Positions 53,512 to 64,000 of a DNA stretch of 64,000 nucleotides are shown here, piece after piece. The first letter of the stretch is position 1. Every line of letters starts with the position of its first letter. This DNA comes from Erythrobacter sp. (GTDB lineage: Bacteria; Pseudomonadota; Alphaproteobacteria; Sphingomonadales; Sphingomonadaceae): contig DAICXZ010000033.1 of assembly GCA_027311945.1 (NCBI GenBank), positions 1 to 64,000 on the forward strand, given 5' to 3'. The notes under the pieces were generated by a model, which was not told where the DNA came from, did not search any database, and saw only the letters and a program-made list of their open reading frames with translations. A program made the translations under genes and the position numbers.

Positions 53512-53543
53512 GGCGGCGTGTTGCCCGGATTGAAGGCTCAGCG

Positions 53544-56500
53544 TCAAGACTTTGCGACTGGCGGCGGCCGATCCTGGTCGAGCAGCAGGTTGCGCGCCTG
53601 CCCCGCGACCTGCGCCAGAACCGCCGGGCGGACCGGTTGCACGGCCTGCGCGCGCGCGATCATCTGGCGGAACTGGCCGATCTGGTCCTCGTTCTGCTCG
53701 GCCCACTTCCGCACCGCGCCCTCGGGGTCTTCGGCAAAGCCGGGCGTGATCGTGGACAGGCGGGCGAGGAAGTCGCGCCGGATCTGCTGGAAATCGCGCG
53801 CGAGGCCCGCCACCAGCAGCCGCTCCCACGGATCGGCCGGGCTCATCACCGAGGCTTCGCCCTGCGCCCAGTCGATGCCGAGCGAAGCGCCGGTGAGCGT
53901 GAAGGCGCGGACCAGTCCGAGCGGATCAAGCCCCGACGAGTTGGCGAGGCTGGCAATGCCGATGGCCCCGTCGAGCGCGAAGAGGCGGGCGACCTTGCGT
54001 GCCAGCGCATCGGGCGCGCCGAGGTCTTCAAGGTCACCGGCAATTGCGCTCACGTGGGCCGAGGCTTCCTTGCCGAGCAGCGTATCGACGTGTTCGGCCA
54101 GCTGGCTCACCACGGCGCCCAGGCGGACGCGCAGATCGGCCGGGTTGGGCGCTCCGTTGGCGGCCCTTATTACATCTGCAATATGCGCGCGCAGACCGCT
54201 CGCGGCGTGTTCGAACAGGCCAAGCCGGGCGGCTTCGGGCATGTCCGTGGCGTCTATTTCCTCCCACAGCGCTTCCATGTCGAAGATCGCCGCCGCCGCC
54301 ACGAAGGCGCTACCGACGATCGACAGGCCGACGCCTTCTTCCTCCGACAGTTCGAACGGATGGATCAGGCCCATGCGGTTGACCATCCGGTTGGCCACCA
54401 CCGTGCCGACGATCTCGCGGCGCAGTTGGTGATCGAGCAACTGCTGCGGGAACTTCTCCTGCAACAGCTGCGGGAAGTCGGCCAGCACCAGCACATCGGC
54501 GTCGTCGTCCTGCGCGAGCGGCGAGTGCTCGACGGCATCCTGCAGCGCCATCTTCGCGCTCGACAGCAGCACGGCGAGTTCGGGCCGCGTGAGCCCGTGG
54601 CCATCGCTGCCGCGCCTTGCCAGTTCCTCGTCGCTGGCGAGGCCTTCGGTTACGCGGTCGAGCACGCCAAGGTCCTCGAGCATTTCGATCAGCCGCACAT
54701 GCGCGCCCATCGAGCGCGCGCCGCCGCTTTCGGCAATCGACAGGGCGAGTGCCTGCAGCCGGTTGTCCTCCAGCACCAGTTCGGCGACCTCATCGGTCAT
54801 GTCCTTGAGCAGTGCGTTGCGCTGGTCCTCCGTGAGGTCGCCCGCCTTGAGCGCGGCGCTCAGCGCGATCTTGATGTTGACCTCGTTGTCAGAGCAGTCG
54901 ACGCCTGCCGAGTTGTCGATGAAGTCGGTGTTGCTGTGCCCGTCCTTGAGGCCAAAGGCGATGCGCCCTGCCTGGGTGATGCCCAGATTGGCACCCTCGC
55001 CGATCACCTTCACGCGCAGGTCTGCGGCATTGACGCGCAGCCCGTCGTTGGCCGGATCGCCGACCTCGGTATTGCTCTCGTCAGCTGCCTTCACATATGT
55101 GCCGATGCCACCGAACCAGAGCAGGTCGCTCGGCGACTTGAGGATCGCGCTCATCAGGCTTTCAGGGTCGAGTGCCTCGTCGGAAATACCGAGCGCCGCG
55201 CGCGCTTCAGGCGATAGCTCGATCCGTTTCAAGGTGCGCGGGAACACGCCGCCACCCTTGCTGATCAGTTCTTCGCAATAGTCCGCCCAGCTTGACCGCG
55301 GCAGCTCGAACAGGCGCTTGCGCTCTTCCCAGCTGGTAGCCGGATCGGGATCGGGGTCGATGAAGATGTGGCGGTGGTCGAAGGCGGCGACCAGTTTGAT
55401 CGCCTTCGACAGCAGCATTCCGTTGCCGAACACGTCGCCAGACATGTCGCCCACGCCGACAACGCGCACCGGCTCTTCCTGCACATCCACGCCCATTTCG
55501 CGGAAATGGCGCTGGACCGAGACCCATGCCCCGCGCGCGGTGATGCCCATGGCCTTGTGATCATAGCCGTTCGAGCCGCCGCTGGCGAAAGCATCGCCGA
55601 GCCAGAAGTCGTGCTCGATGGCGATGGCATTGGCCGTGTCGGAGAAGGTCGCCGTGCCCTTGTCGGCGGCGACCACGAAATAGGGGTCTTCGCCGTCATG
55701 GATCACCACGCCTGCCGGGTGCACCACCTTGCCTTCGACGATGTTGTCGGTGAGCGACAGCAGCGTGCGGATGAACAGCTTATAGCTTTCCTTGCCCTCG
55801 GCGAACCACGCATCGCGGTCGAGCGCGGGGTTGGGCAGCTGCTTGGGATAGAAGCCGCCCTTGGCCCCGGTCGGCACGATCACCGCGTTCTTGGTCTTCT
55901 GCGCCTTCATCAGGCCCAGCACCTCGGTGCGGAAGTCGTCGCGCCGGTCGGACCACCTGAGGCCGCCGCGCGCCACTGGCCCGGCGCGCAGGTGAATGCC
56001 CTCCACCCGGCGTGAATAGACGAATATCTCGCGCCACGGCACGGGCTTGGGCAGGCCGGGCACAGCTGCCGAATCGAACTTGAAGGCCAGCGCCTCGCGC
56101 CCCGCCGGGGCGAACACGTTGGTGCGCAGGATCGCCTTGATGGTGTTCCAGTACAGCCGCAGCACACGGTCGTCGTTGATCGCCGAAACCTCGGCGAGGC
56201 CGGCGCGGATGGCGTCCTCGGCTTCCTCTTCTGCCTTGGCGCGGTCGCCTTGGCAGGCCGGATCGTGGCGGGCGGTGAACAGGTCGATCAGCCCGCGTGC
56301 GACTGCGGGAGCCCCCGCCAGTGCCTCCACCACGGTGTGGATCGTGAAGGCGATGTTGGCCTGCCGCAGATAGCGGTAGAACGCGCGCAGCCATTCGGTG
56401 TCGCGCGCGTCGAGCCCGGCGCTGATCACGAGTCGGTTGAACACATCGTTCTCGGCTCCGCCGTTGATGACATGGCCGATGGCTTCCTCGATAACGGAGG

Positions 56501-58283
56501 CGCGATCGAGCAGCTTGGCCGGATCGACTCCCGGCTGCACGGCAAGGCCGAAATCGTGGATCGTCCCGCCATCGTCTACCGCCAGTTCGGTGGGCATTTC
56601 GGACAGCACGCGGAAGCCGAAGTTCTCCAGCGCGGGCACCGCGTCGGATAGCGGCATGGAGCCGGAATGCTGGTAGATCTTGAGCCGCAGCGGCCCGGTG
56701 CAGCCTTCATCGGCGCAATAGAGCCGGACCCCGCGTTCGGGCGCATTCTCGTCGTCGAGCGCGCGCAGGCGGATAATGTCCTGCGCCGCCTCGGCCGGGC
56801 CATAGCGCGTGCGGTAGGCCGTGGGCAGGGCATTGGCATAGCGCATGGCGAGCGAGGCGGCATGGGTCTGCTCGGTCTCGCTCAGCGCATCTTCCACCGC
56901 ATCGAGCCAGCCGCGCAGCAGCGTCTGCACGGCACGGTCGAGCGCTTCTGCATCGGGCTGGCGTTCCTGCCCGCGGAAGTCGAGCACATAGCGCAGCAAG
57001 GCAAGGTTGCCGCCTTCGACCAGCAGGCTCCAGTCGAGGGTGGTGGCGCCGGTTTCGCTTTCGACAAGGGTTTCGATTTCCTGCCGCACCGAGGTCGAAA
57101 GCAGATCACGCGGGAGCCAGACGAAGGCAAACAGGTGGCGGCCCAGCGGCGCGGTGACGAGCGTGGCGCGCGGGCGAGGGCGCTCGCCCAGCGCGATCAT
57201 GGCGGCAACCACGCGGACGAGGTCGTCATCGGAGAAACTGATCACGAGGTCGTGCGGCAGTACGGTCAGCGAATGGACCAGCGCCTTGTAGTCATGGCTC
57301 TGCGGGGTGAAGGCGAGTTTTTCCATCAAGGTGGCGAACTGGCGGCGCAGCACGGGCACCTTCTCGGGCGGAGAGGACAGCGCGGCGCTGGTCCAGAGGC
57401 CGGCATGAACCGACAGGGCGGCCACCCGGCCGTCCTGGTAAATCGGCACGATGAACAGGTCGAGCGGCACCGTGCGATGGACGCGCGACAGGCGATTGGC
57501 CTTGATCACCAGCGGGGCGCGGCCCGGAGCGCCATGCTCGCCATCGAACCAGGCGAAGGCGCGGGAGAAGGTGTCGTCGGCCACTATGGGATCGCCGGGG
57601 CGGCGGAAAATGCCGAGCGCATTCTCGATCCCGCCATCGCGCTGGCGCACGAGATGGCCGAGCTGGGTCATCATCCCGTCGCCCAGCCAGCGCAGCAGCG
57701 CCGCGCCTTCGCCATCGGCCACAAGGTCGGCGTCCTGCTGGATGCGCGCCTGCATCGCGGGCCAGTCGGCCACGGCGGCGCGGACGTCAAGGATGGCGGT
57801 TTCGAGTGCCTGTTCGAGTGCCTGCCGCTCGCGGGCGTCGACCCGCGCAGTTTCGATATAGATCCACGATTCGCGCTTTTCGCCGGTGCCCGCGCCCTCG
57901 GGCACGTCGACCAGCGCCCCGCCCTCGCGGCGGACGGGCAGGATCGGGTGGATAAGCAGGTCGATCGGCATGTTGCGCGCAGACATCGCCGCGGCGATCG
58001 AATCGACGAGGAAGGGCACGTCCTTGTTGACCACGGCGATACGCAGGAAGCGGCGCGTGCCGGCTTCGCGGCTCATGCGGATGGCGGGCTTGCCATCTTC
58101 GCGGTGGCGGGCAGTGGTCAGCACAAAAGCGGCCGCCTCGTCGAGCGCCTCGCCCTCAAGCCCCGCCTCGCCGGGAAGGAAGCTGCCGGTAATGCGGCGC
58201 TTGAGCACCTCGGCAAAGGCGCGTTCCTGCTCGGTCAGGTCAGCGGCGGCGGAGCTTGTACGGGAAGGCTTGGTGGTGGCCAT
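53544..58283 (-). CDS. gdhB: NAD-specific glutamate dehydrogenase, large (GDH-1600) type
   Basis: The 1579-residue enzyme converts glutamate to 2-oxoglutarate and ammonia and supports growth on amino acids. The large type is known from Caulobacter, Pseudomonas and Streptomyces. An N-terminal regulatory part (about 1-700) precedes the catalytic GDH core with [11 protein letters not shown] (catalytic Lys region) and [14 protein letters not shown] lies before the ATG at 58283; the frame extends 11 codons further with no site. Length matches the family. The symbol gdhB follows the Pseudomonas usage and is tentative. Confidence 0.95.
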   Translation of the reverse strand: MATTKPSRTSSAAADLTEQERAFAEVLKRRITGSFLPGEAGLEGEALDEAAAFVLTTARHREDGKPAIRMSREAGTRRFLRIAVVNKDVPFLVDSIAAAMSARNMPIDLLIHPILPVRREGGALVDVPEGAGTGEKRESWIYIETARVDARERQALEQALETAILDVRAAVADWPAMQARIQQDADLVADGEGAALLRWLGDGMMTQLGHLVRQRDGGIENALGIFRRPGDPIVADDTFSRAFAWFDGEHGAPGRAPLVIKANRLSRVHRTVPLDLFIVPIYQDGRVAALSVHAGLWTSAALSSPPEKVPVLRRQFATLMEKLAFTPQSHDYKALVHSLTVLPHDLVISFSDDDLVRVVAAMIALGERPRPRATLVTAPLGRHLFAFVWLPRDLLSTSVRQEIETLVESETGATTLDWSLLVEGGNLALLRYVLDFRGQERQPDAEALDRAVQTLLRGWLDAVEDALSETEQTHAASLAMRYANALPTAYRTRYGPAEAAQDIIRLRALDDENAPERGVRLYCADEGCTGPLRLKIYQHSGSMPLSDAVPALENFGFRVLSEMPTELAVDDGGTIHDFGLAVQPGVDPAKLLDRASVIEEAIGHVINGGAENDVFNRLVISAGLDARDTEWLRAFYRYLRQANIAFTIHTVVEALAGAPAVARGLIDLFTARHDPACQGDRAKAEEEAEDAIRAGLAEVSAINDDRVLRLYWNTIKAILRTNVFAPAGREALAFKFDSAAVPGLPKPVPWREIFVYSRRVEGIHLRAGPVARGGLRWSDRRDDFRTEVLGLMKAQKTKNAVIVPTGAKGGFYPKQLPNPALDRDAWFAEGKESYKLFIRTLLSLTDNIVEGKVVHPAGVVIHDGEDPYFVVAADKGTATFSDTANAIAIEHDFWLGDAFASGGSNGYDHKAMGITARGAWVSVQRHFREMGVDVQEEPVRVVGVGDMSGDVFGNGMLLSKAIKLVAAFDHRHIFIDPDPDPATSWEERKRLFELPRSSWADYCEELISKGGGVFPRTLKRIELSPEARAALGISDEALDPESLMSAILKSPSDLLWFGGIGTYVKAADESNTEVGDPANDGLRVNAADLRVKVIGEGANLGITQAGRIAFGLKDGHSNTDFIDNSAGVDCSDNEVNIKIALSAALKAGDLTEDQRNALLKDMTDEVAELVLEDNRLQALALSIAESGGARSMGAHVRLIEMLEDLGVLDRVTEGLASDEELARRGSDGHGLTRPELAVLLSSAKMALQDAVEHSPLAQDDDADVLVLADFPQLLQEKFPQQLLDHQLRREIVGTVVANRMVNRMGLIHPFELSEEEGVGLSIVGSAFVAAAAIFDMEALWEEIDATDMPEAARLGLFEHAASGLRAHIADVIRAANGAPNPADLRVRLGAVVSQLAEHVDTLLGKEASAHVSAIAGDLEDLGAPDALARKVARLFALDGAIGIASLANSSGLDPLGLVRAFTLTGASLGIDWAQGEASVMSPADPWERLLVAGLARDFQQIRRDFLARLSTITPGFAEDPEGAVRKWAEQNEDQIGQFRQMIARAQAVQPVRPAVLAQVAGQARNLLLDQDRPPPVAKS

Positions 58284-58328
58284 TGGGGGTAGTCTCCTTG
58301 CGCCGGAGCGCAGCATTGTGCCGTGAGG

Positions 58329-59312
58329 TCAGGCGGCGATGCGTTCCATCGCCAGTTCGAGCGAGCGGCGGCGGGCCGCCGGATCGTAGGTCGCGCCGGA
58401 AAAGATGATCTCGTCGGCGTTCGTTCGGGCGATGAAGCGCTCGATCTTCTCGGCCACGGTGCGCGGTGAGCCCACGGCAGCGGCGGTCGAAAGGCTTTCG
58501 AGCATGGCCTGCGCCTGCATCGGCAGCGTGGCGCGATATTCGGGGATCGGCGGCGGCAGGCGGCCCGGATCGCCGCTGCGCAGGCGCACGAAGGCCTGCT
58601 CATGGCTGCTGGCGAGCGTTTCGGCCTCGTGGTCGGTCTCCGCCGCGATCATCGTCATGGCCGCCATCACATAAGGCTTGTCGAGATAGTCCGAGGGGCG
58701 GAACTGGGTGCGGTAGGCTTCCAGGGCAGCATCGAGATGGGCAGGCGCGAAGTGGCTGGCGAAGGCATAGGGCATTCCCAGCCGCGCGGCGAGCTGCGCG
58801 CCGAACAGGCTCGATCCCAGCATCCACATCTCGACCTTCGCGCCGAGGCCCGGCGTGGCCATGATCGGCAGCTCGAGATCGCCGGTCAGCAGCGCGCGCA
58901 GTTCGACCACGTCCTGCGGGAAATATTCCGCCGCGCGGTGCAGATCCTTGCGCAGCGCCTGAGCGAGCACCTGCCCCGCACCGGGCGCGCGGCCCAGTCC
59001 GAGGTCGACCCGGCCCGGAAACAGCGCATCGAGCGTGCCGAACTGCTCGGCGATCACGAAGGGGTTGTGGTTGGGCAGCATCACCCCGCCCGAGCCCACG
59101 CGGATGGTCTTGGTGGCGTGGCCGATATGCGCCAGCACCACCGAAGTCGCGCCCCCGGCAATGCCCGGTGAGCCATGGTGCTCGGCCACCCAGAAGCGCT
59201 TGTAGCCACTCGCCTCGGCGGTTTGCGCCAGCGTCGCGGCATCGGCGAGGGCTTCCGAAACGTCGCTGCCTTCGCGCACGGTGACGAGGTCGAGAACGGA
59301 AAAAGCAGTCAT
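58329..59312 (-). CDS. LLM-class flavin-dependent oxidoreductase
   Basis: The 327-residue luciferase-like monooxygenase has F-W-V-A-E-H-H-G-S-P near residue 40, S-G-G-V-M-L-P-N-H and D-L-G-L-G-R-A-P-G, all typical of the group related to alkanal monooxygenase and YhbW-type proteins. It uses reduced flavin supplied by another enzyme. Its ATG overlaps the stop of the alpha/beta hydrolase upstream (ATGA), so they form a two-gene operon. The substrate is not predictable. Confidence 0.92.
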   Translation of the reverse strand: MTAFSVLDLVTVREGSDVSEALADAATLAQTAEASGYKRFWVAEHHGSPGIAGGATSVVLAHIGHATKTIRVGSGGVMLPNHNPFVIAEQFGTLDALFPGRVDLGLGRAPGAGQVLAQALRKDLHRAAEYFPQDVVELRALLTGDLELPIMATPGLGAKVEMWMLGSSLFGAQLAARLGMPYAFASHFAPAHLDAALEAYRTQFRPSDYLDKPYVMAAMTMIAAETDHEAETLASSHEQAFVRLRSGDPGRLPPPIPEYRATLPMQAQAMLESLSTAAAVGSPRTVAEKIERFIARTNADEIIFSGATYDPAARRRSLELAMERIAA

Positions 59313-60049
59313 AGCAGGCTCTCCAGCGTGCGTTGCAGCAGGGCGATGTCCTGCGGGCGTGACAGGCGATGGTCGCCGCCCTTCACCAGAATGCCCTGCA
59401 CGTCGTCCGAAGCCAGCGCGCGCATAAGCAGCACGGAAATGTCGGACGGCACTTCGGCATCCTCCTGCCCATGCAGCAGGCGCGCCGGGCAGGTGAGCGG
59501 AATCTCGCGGATCAGCATCCGCTGAAGCTGCGCATCCTGCCAGAAGCCCGGATAGGTGGGGGTGGGCATCGGGCCGTAGGGATTGTCTTCGAACACCGTT
59601 TGACCAGCGGCCAGCGCGGCCTTCTGTTCCCGGTCATAGCCCCAGGAAGTGAAATCGGGCGCTGGTGCAATCCCGACCATGGCGTGCAGGCGCTCACCCA
59701 GCGCCATGCCCACCAACAACATCAGCCAGCCGCCCATCGACGAGCCGACCAGCAGCACAGGCCCTTGCACCTGCGCTTCGATAAGGGCCAGCACTTCGTC
59801 CTTCCAGCGGGTCAGCGTGCCTTCGCCGAAGGTGCCCTCGCTGCGGCCGCAGCCGGAGTAATCGAGCAGGAGGCAGGCGCGCCCCTCGCTTGCGGCCCAG
59901 TCATGAATGGCGGTCGCCTTGGAACCGGCCATATCGGACATGTAGCCGGGCAGGAACACGATGGTGGGGCCAGTGCCCGCGACATGGCGAAAAGCGATCC
60001 TGCGCCCGTCGACTAGGTGATAGTCGCAGCCTTGTTCGGCCAGATCCAT
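59309..60049 (-). CDS. Alpha/beta hydrolase (thioesterase/depalmitoylase-like)
   Basis: The 246-residue hydrolase has the nucleophile elbow G-S-S-M-G-G (Ser about residue 104), the oxyanion region F-L-P-G-Y, an Asp in G-Q-E-D-A and catalytic His in G-G-D-H-R-L-S. The pattern resembles ABHD10-type acyl-protein or acyl-ester hydrolases. No signal peptide is present. It is the first gene of the pair with the LLM oxidoreductase and is divergent from thrS across about 100 bp. Confidence 0.9.
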   Translation of the reverse strand: MDLAEQGCDYHLVDGRRIAFRHVAGTGPTIVFLPGYMSDMAGSKATAIHDWAASEGRACLLLDYSGCGRSEGTFGEGTLTRWKDEVLALIEAQVQGPVLLVGSSMGGWLMLLVGMALGERLHAMVGIAPAPDFTSWGYDREQKAALAAGQTVFEDNPYGPMPTPTYPGFWQDAQLQRMLIREIPLTCPARLLHGQEDAEVPSDISVLLMRALASDDVQGILVKGGDHRLSRPQDIALLQRTLESLL

Positions 60050-60153
60050 TCGGCAATCCTCTCCATTGGCGCCGCTAGCAACGCGCTAAAACCTTTCAGC
60101 GCGCCGCGCCTTGTGCCATGGCGCGCGCAGGCAATCGACAGATATCTGGTATC

Positions 60154-62142
60154 ATGAGCAATCACTTCAAGATTTCCCTTCCCGATGGCTCCGTTCGCGA
60201 GATGGCACCGGGCTCGACTCCGGCAGATGTGGCGGCGGAAATCGGGCCGGGGCTGGCCAAGGCGGCACTCGCCGCGCGCGTGAATAGCGAGCTGCGCGAT
60301 CTCACCCGCCCGTTCGAGGGGGATGCCGAGCTGGCGCTGGTCACGAGCCGCGACGAGGCAGAGGCGCTCGAGCTGGCGCGGCACGACTATGCCCACGTGC
60401 TGGCAGAGGCGGTGCAGGCGCTGTGGCCGGGCACGCAGATCACCTTCGGCCCCGCGACCGACGACGGTTTCTATTACGACGTGAAAGCGCCCGAGAGCCG
60501 CGCCCCGTTCTCGATGGACGACCTTCCGGCCATCGAAGAGAAGATGCGCGAGATCATCCGCGCCGATAAGCCGCTCACGCGCGAGGTCTGGACCCGCCAG
60601 CAGCTGATCGACAAGTGGCAGGCCGATGGCGAGACCTTCAAGGCCGAGTGGGCGAATGAACTGCCCGAGGGCGAAGAACTGACCGTCTATAAAAGCGGTG
60701 AGGACTGGCTCGATATGTGCCGCGGGCCGCATCTGCCCTCCACCGGCAAGCTCGATCCCGATGCCTTCAAGCTGATGCGCGTTGCCGGGGCCTATTGGCG
60801 CGGCGACCAGAAGAACGCGCAGCTCACGCGCATTTATGGCACCGGCTGGCTGACCAAGAAGCAGCTCAATGCCCACCTCACCCGGCTGGAAGAGGCCGCC
60901 AAGCGCGACCACCGAAAGCTGGGCCGCGAGATGGACCTGTTCCACTTGCAGGAAGAGGCGCATGGTTCGGTGTTCTGGCACCCCAAGGGCTATCGCATCT
61001 GGCGCGAGCTGGAGAGCTACATGCGCCGCAAGATGGACGGCGCAGGCTACCGCGAGATCAAGACTCCGCAGGTGATGGACGCGCGCCAGTGGGAGCAGTC
61101 GGGCCACTGGGGCAAGTACCGCGAAAACATGTTCGTGATTCCCGACGAGGTGCCCAACACCGAAGAAGACGGTCCGGTCATCTCGGGCGATGCGGCGTGG
61201 ATGGCGCTGAAGCCGATGAACTGCCCGGCGCATGTGCTGGTGTTCAAGCAGGGCATCACCTCCTATCGCGACCTTCCGATCCGGCTCGGCGAAATGGGCT
61301 GCTGCCACCGCAACGAGCCGCATGGAGCGCTGCACGGGCTGATGCGTGTGCGCCAGTTCACGCAGGATGACGCGCATATCTTCTGCACCGAAAGCCAGGT
61401 GGTGGAGGAAGTGCAGGCCTTCATCGCGCTGGCGGATCAGGTCTATCGCGATTTCGGCTTCACCTATGACATCAAGCTGGCGCTGCGGCCCGAGCAGCGT
61501 TTCGGTTCGGATGCCGATTGGGACAAGGCCGAGCAGGAGCTGCGCGATGCGCTGACCGCCAATGGCCTCGAATGGGAAGAGCTGCCCGGCGAGGGCGCGT
61601 TCTATGCGCCCAAGCTCGAATGGCACCTGACGGATGCCATTGGCCGTACCTGGCAGGTCGGCACGATCCAGTCCGACCGGGTTTTGCCCGAGCGGCTCGA
61701 TGCAAGCTACATCGGCGAGGATGGCGCGCGCCATCGCCCGGTGATGCTGCACCGCGCGATCTTCGGCAGCTACGAGCGCTTCATCGGGATCCTGATCGAG
61801 CACTTTGCGGGCCGCCTGCCGGCCTGGCTCGCCCCGGTGCAGGCCGTGGTGGCGACGATCGTTTCCGACGCCGATCCCTATGGCGAAGAGGTGATGGCGA
61901 AGCTGAAGGCGGCGGGCATCCGGTCGACGAGCGACTACCGCAACGAGAAGATCAACTACAAGGTGCGCGAGCACAGCCTCGCCAAGGTGCCCTATCTGCT
62001 CGTGCTCGGAATGCGCGAGGCGGAAGAGGGCAAGGTGGCCCTGCGCATTCTCGGCGAGAAGGACCAGCAGGTGCTCTCGCTCGATGAGGCGGTGGCGCTG
62101 ATCGCGGGTGCGGCGACGGCGCCTGACCTCGCTTTAGCGTAA
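60154..62142 (+). CDS. thrS: Threonine--tRNA ligase
   Basis: ThrRS charges tRNA-Thr. The 662-residue protein has an N-terminal TGS domain (L-P-D-G-S-V-R), the editing/SAD domain with H-D-Y-A-H-V-L-A (HxxxH-type zinc site), the class II core with [29 protein letters not shown] and motif 3 [10 protein letters not shown], and a C-terminal anticodon domain. The ATG at 60154 gives the standard opening [11 protein letters not shown]. No leader or T-box structure was recognised in the short upstream gap. Confidence 0.97.
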   Translation: MSNHFKISLPDGSVREMAPGSTPADVAAEIGPGLAKAALAARVNSELRDLTRPFEGDAELALVTSRDEAEALELARHDYAHVLAEAVQALWPGTQITFGPATDDGFYYDVKAPESRAPFSMDDLPAIEEKMREIIRADKPLTREVWTRQQLIDKWQADGETFKAEWANELPEGEELTVYKSGEDWLDMCRGPHLPSTGKLDPDAFKLMRVAGAYWRGDQKNAQLTRIYGTGWLTKKQLNAHLTRLEEAAKRDHRKLGREMDLFHLQEEAHGSVFWHPKGYRIWRELESYMRRKMDGAGYREIKTPQVMDARQWEQSGHWGKYRENMFVIPDEVPNTEEDGPVISGDAAWMALKPMNCPAHVLVFKQGITSYRDLPIRLGEMGCCHRNEPHGALHGLMRVRQFTQDDAHIFCTESQVVEEVQAFIALADQVYRDFGFTYDIKLALRPEQRFGSDADWDKAEQELRDALTANGLEWEELPGEGAFYAPKLEWHLTDAIGRTWQVGTIQSDRVLPERLDASYIGEDGARHRPVMLHRAIFGSYERFIGILIEHFAGRLPAWLAPVQAVVATIVSDADPYGEEVMAKLKAAGIRSTSDYRNEKINYKVREHSLAKVPYLLVLGMREAEEGKVALRILGEKDQQVLSLDEAVALIAGAATAPDLALA

Positions 62143-62160
62143 GCTTAGCTAAGGCCTGAC

Positions 62161-62910
62161 ATGGGTGCCGAAGTTCTCGCCGGTTTCAGCGCGCTGCAAA
62201 TCGCCGTGGCGGTGGCTGCAACGCTGGGTGCGGCCTTCATTCGCGGGCTGACGGGATTTGGCTTTGGTATCCTGCTGGTGCCGATCCTGGCGCTGGCGCT
62301 GACGCCGGTCGAAGCGGTGCTGGTGCTCAATATCATGGCCGGGCTGCTCGCCTTGAGCGAGATCCGTTATGTTCTGCGCGAGGCCGAGAGGTCCGCAATC
62401 ACCATCAGCGTGCTGGTGCTGGTAACGACACTGCCGGGGCTGATGTTGCTCGACGCAACGCCGCCTGCTCTGGCGCGGCTGCTGATCGCGCTGGTGGCGC
62501 TATCGGCCTTCTTCGCCGTGCTTCTGCCGCGCCGGGCGGGTGATCAGCCGGGGCACCTCACCACTGGCTTCACCGGAGCGGCTGCGGGCATTCTCACTGG
62601 CTTTGCTGCCATGCCGGGGCCACCGGTGGTGCCCTATTACGTTGGGCGCGACATTCCGCGCCGGACTGCCAAGGCATCGATGATCGCGGTGTTCGGCGTG
62701 GCTGCCATGGCGGGGGTTGCCTCGGGGGCGACGCTGGGCGTGCTCGAATGGCGGATCGTGGTGTTGGGACTGGCGCTGTTCCCACTGGTCGTGCTGGGTA
62801 ACTGGCTGGGCGGCCTTGCGTTCGGCAAGGTCAGCGACAAGCTGTGGCGGATTGCCGTAGGCGTGGTGCTGGCGGCGGCTGCCGCCGCAGCGCTTTTCAA
62901 GCTGCTCTAG
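62161..62910 (+). CDS. TauE/SafE-family sulfite exporter-like permease
   Basis: The 249-residue integral membrane protein has about eight helices and the two TauE/SafE repeats, with F-I-R-G-L-T-G-F-G-F-G-I-L near residue 23 and G-F-T-G-A-A-A-G-I-L-T-G-F near 139. Members export sulfite, sulfoacetate or other anions. No sulfur metabolism gene is adjacent, so the substrate is unknown. It begins 18 nt after thrS and may be co-transcribed. Confidence 0.88.
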   Translation: MGAEVLAGFSALQIAVAVAATLGAAFIRGLTGFGFGILLVPILALALTPVEAVLVLNIMAGLLALSEIRYVLREAERSAITISVLVLVTTLPGLMLLDATPPALARLLIALVALSAFFAVLLPRRAGDQPGHLTTGFTGAAAGILTGFAAMPGPPVVPYYVGRDIPRRTAKASMIAVFGVAAMAGVASGATLGVLEWRIVVLGLALFPLVVLGNWLGGLAFGKVSDKLWRIAVGVVLAAAAAAALFKLL

Positions 62911-62922
62911 CAGACTTGAGCT

Positions 62923-63045
62923 TTAGAAGGGGAGCGCCTGCCCGGCGGAGATCAGCGCCAACGCGCAGGCCGTAACGATCGCAGAGCGCAGCAGTTCAGC
63001 CGGATTGGCGGCGATCTGACGAGCATGGGCGAGCGAACGGGTCAT
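62923..63045 (-). CDS. 40-residue small membrane protein
   Basis: The frame encodes M-T-R-S-L-A-H-A-R-Q-I-A-A-N-P-A-E-L-L-R followed by one hydrophobic helix (A-I-V-T-A-C-A-L-A-L-I-S-A-G) and a short tail. The basic, amphipathic start and single helix look like a real small inner-membrane protein. It fills the gap between convergent TauE and the agmatine deiminase gene; no strong ribosome binding site is visible. Function unknown. Confidence 0.5.
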   Translation of the reverse strand: MTRSLAHARQIAANPAELLRSAIVTACALALISAGQALPF

Positions 63046-63098
63046 GATCGCCGTTATGCCCGCCGTCCGGTAAACAAAGTGTTAAGACGGCTGGCCGC

Positions 63099-64000
63099 CT
63101 AGGCGAGCGGCACGTGCTGGCTGCAACAGTGGAACGATCCGCCGCCGGTGAGCACGGCATCGGCCCTCAGGCCCACGGCCTTGCGCCCCGGAAACAGCTT
63201 GCCAATCGCCTCGACCGCCGCCGCATCGTTGGCGCAGCCGTAGATCGGCACCACCACCACCTTGTTGGCGATGACGAAGTTCATGTAGCTCGCCGGTTCG
63301 GCATCGTCCTCGCCATAGAGCCCGGCGGAGGGGATGCGGTGGACGGTCAGCCCGAAGTCGGCCGCCTTGCGCGCGGCGTCATCGTAGACGGCGGCGTTGG
63401 GATCGTCGTCGCTGGTGGCGACGGGCACGGCGATTTCTCCCGGCGCGACGAACCGCGCGAGGTTGTCGACATGGCCGTCGGTGTGGTCGCCAAGCAGGCC
63501 GTTGCCCAGCCACACGATGCGCTCGAAGCCGAGCTGTGCGGCGAGATGATCGGCGATCTGTTTGCGCGACAAATCAGGGTTGCGGTTGGGGTTGAGCAGG
63601 CACTGTTCGGTCGTCACCACGAGGCCGGTGCCATCGGGGTCGATCGAGCCGCCTTCAAGCACCCACCCAGCCTTGCGATAGGCAAAGCCGCCCGCCTTGG
63701 CGAGCGAAGCGCCGGTCTCCTGATCGCCATCGAGCAGATACTTCTCGCCCCAGCCGTTGAACCCAAAACCCTGTGCCAGCCGCTCGCCAGCATCGGTGCG
63801 CACGATCAGCGGGCCGGTGTCGCGAATCCAGATGTCGCCATAGGGATGGCGCTCGAAGACCACCGAGGGATGCGCCAGCGCGCGTGCGGCGGCCTCGCTT
63901 TCCTCGTCACGCACCACCAGGCGGACCTGCTGACCAGTCTCCGCAATGGCATTGGCGAAGGCGGCAACTTGTGCTTGCGCGGACGCGAGATCATCCTCCC
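63099..64000 (-). CDS. Agmatine deiminase-family protein, 5' end outside window
   Basis: The visible 300 codons encode the C-terminal bulk of a peptidylarginine-deiminase-type (AguA) protein; the frame runs off the right edge. Catalytic features are D-I-W-I-R-D-T-G-P, G-D-H-T-D-G-H-V-D-N with the active His, and G-G-G-S-F-H-C-C-S-Q with the nucleophile Cys. Agmatine deiminase converts agmatine to N-carbamoylputrescine in polyamine synthesis. The partner N-carbamoylputrescine amidase (AguB) would be expected upstream, outside the window. Confidence 0.9.
   Translation of the reverse strand, partial: EDDLASAQAQVAAFANAIAETGQQVRLVVRDEESEAAARALAHPSVVFERHPYGDIWIRDTGPLIVRTDAGERLAQGFGFNGWGEKYLLDGDQETGASLAKAGGFAYRKAGWVLEGGSIDPDGTGLVVTTEQCLLNPNRNPDLSRKQIADHLAAQLGFERIVWLGNGLLGDHTDGHVDNLARFVAPGEIAVPVATSDDDPNAAVYDDAARKAADFGLTVHRIPSAGLYGEDDAEPASYMNFVIANKVVVVPIYGCANDAAAVEAIGKLFPGRKAVGLRADAVLTGGGSFHCCSQHVPLA

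Overview
The window is high-GC DNA that reads as an alphaproteobacterium of the Sphingomonadales, probably Erythrobacteraceae or a close relative. This is inferred from gene content and protein character: a 1579-residue NAD-glutamate dehydrogenase, TonB-dependent uptake, a rpe - heparinase-like - purH order, and a catabolic block of a sphingomonad kind. No rRNA operon is present and no database search was run.

1-4.8 kb is the right end of an integrated genomic island. It carries a hipBA toxin-antitoxin pair behind four operator-like palindromes phased exactly 27 bp apart. It also holds two small cargo genes, three direct repeats followed by a perfect DnaA box, and a tyrosine integrase beside a 45-nt copy of the 3' part of tRNA-Arg(CCG). 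That copy is the att scar; the intact tRNA and the rest of the island should lie left of base 1. Just outside is a deletion scar joining the start of an AcoR-like regulator to the tail of a GMC oxidoreductase.

6-18.6 kb is mostly core: an M20 amidohydrolase, rpe, a heparinase II/III-like protein, purH, an unannotated 34-codon gene, exported msrA, a Zur-like regulator, dxs, an NnrU-family protein, a POT peptide transporter, a YtrA-type GntR regulator and ihfB.

18.7-42.5 kb is an accessory catabolic block. It runs from a TonB receptor and a divergent MFS transporter through a CmcJ-like oxygenase, two beta-lactamase-fold hydrolases, a CMD protein, two NTF2-like proteins, two SDRs, a phytoene-desaturase-like flavoprotein, a SGNH hydrolase, a HIBADH-like dehydrogenase, two MBL hydrolases, a P450 and a GMC oxidoreductase. 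It ends with a citryl-CoA-lyase-like protein, a CaiB-type CoA transferase, a VOC protein and a MetE-C-like protein. Many genes share a GGGAGAG-type ribosome binding site, and six palindromic intergenic repeats of three families lie between them. The set suggests uptake, hydrolysis, oxidation, CoA activation and C-C cleavage of an unidentified ester- or lactone-like compound. I do not recognise it as a characterised pathway.

42.5-48.5 kb holds tRNA-Leu(TAA), a tandem-PilZ protein and a four-gene membrane glycosylation operon (UGM-like flavoprotein, GtrA flippase, NAD-dependent epimerase, GT-C-like protein). 48.4-64 kb is core again: lipoprotein msrB, a NatAB-type ABC exporter, queG, a ferredoxin reductase, the large glutamate dehydrogenase, an LLM oxidoreductase with an alpha/beta hydrolase, thrS, a TauE/SafE permease, a 40-residue small protein and a truncated agmatine deiminase at the right edge.
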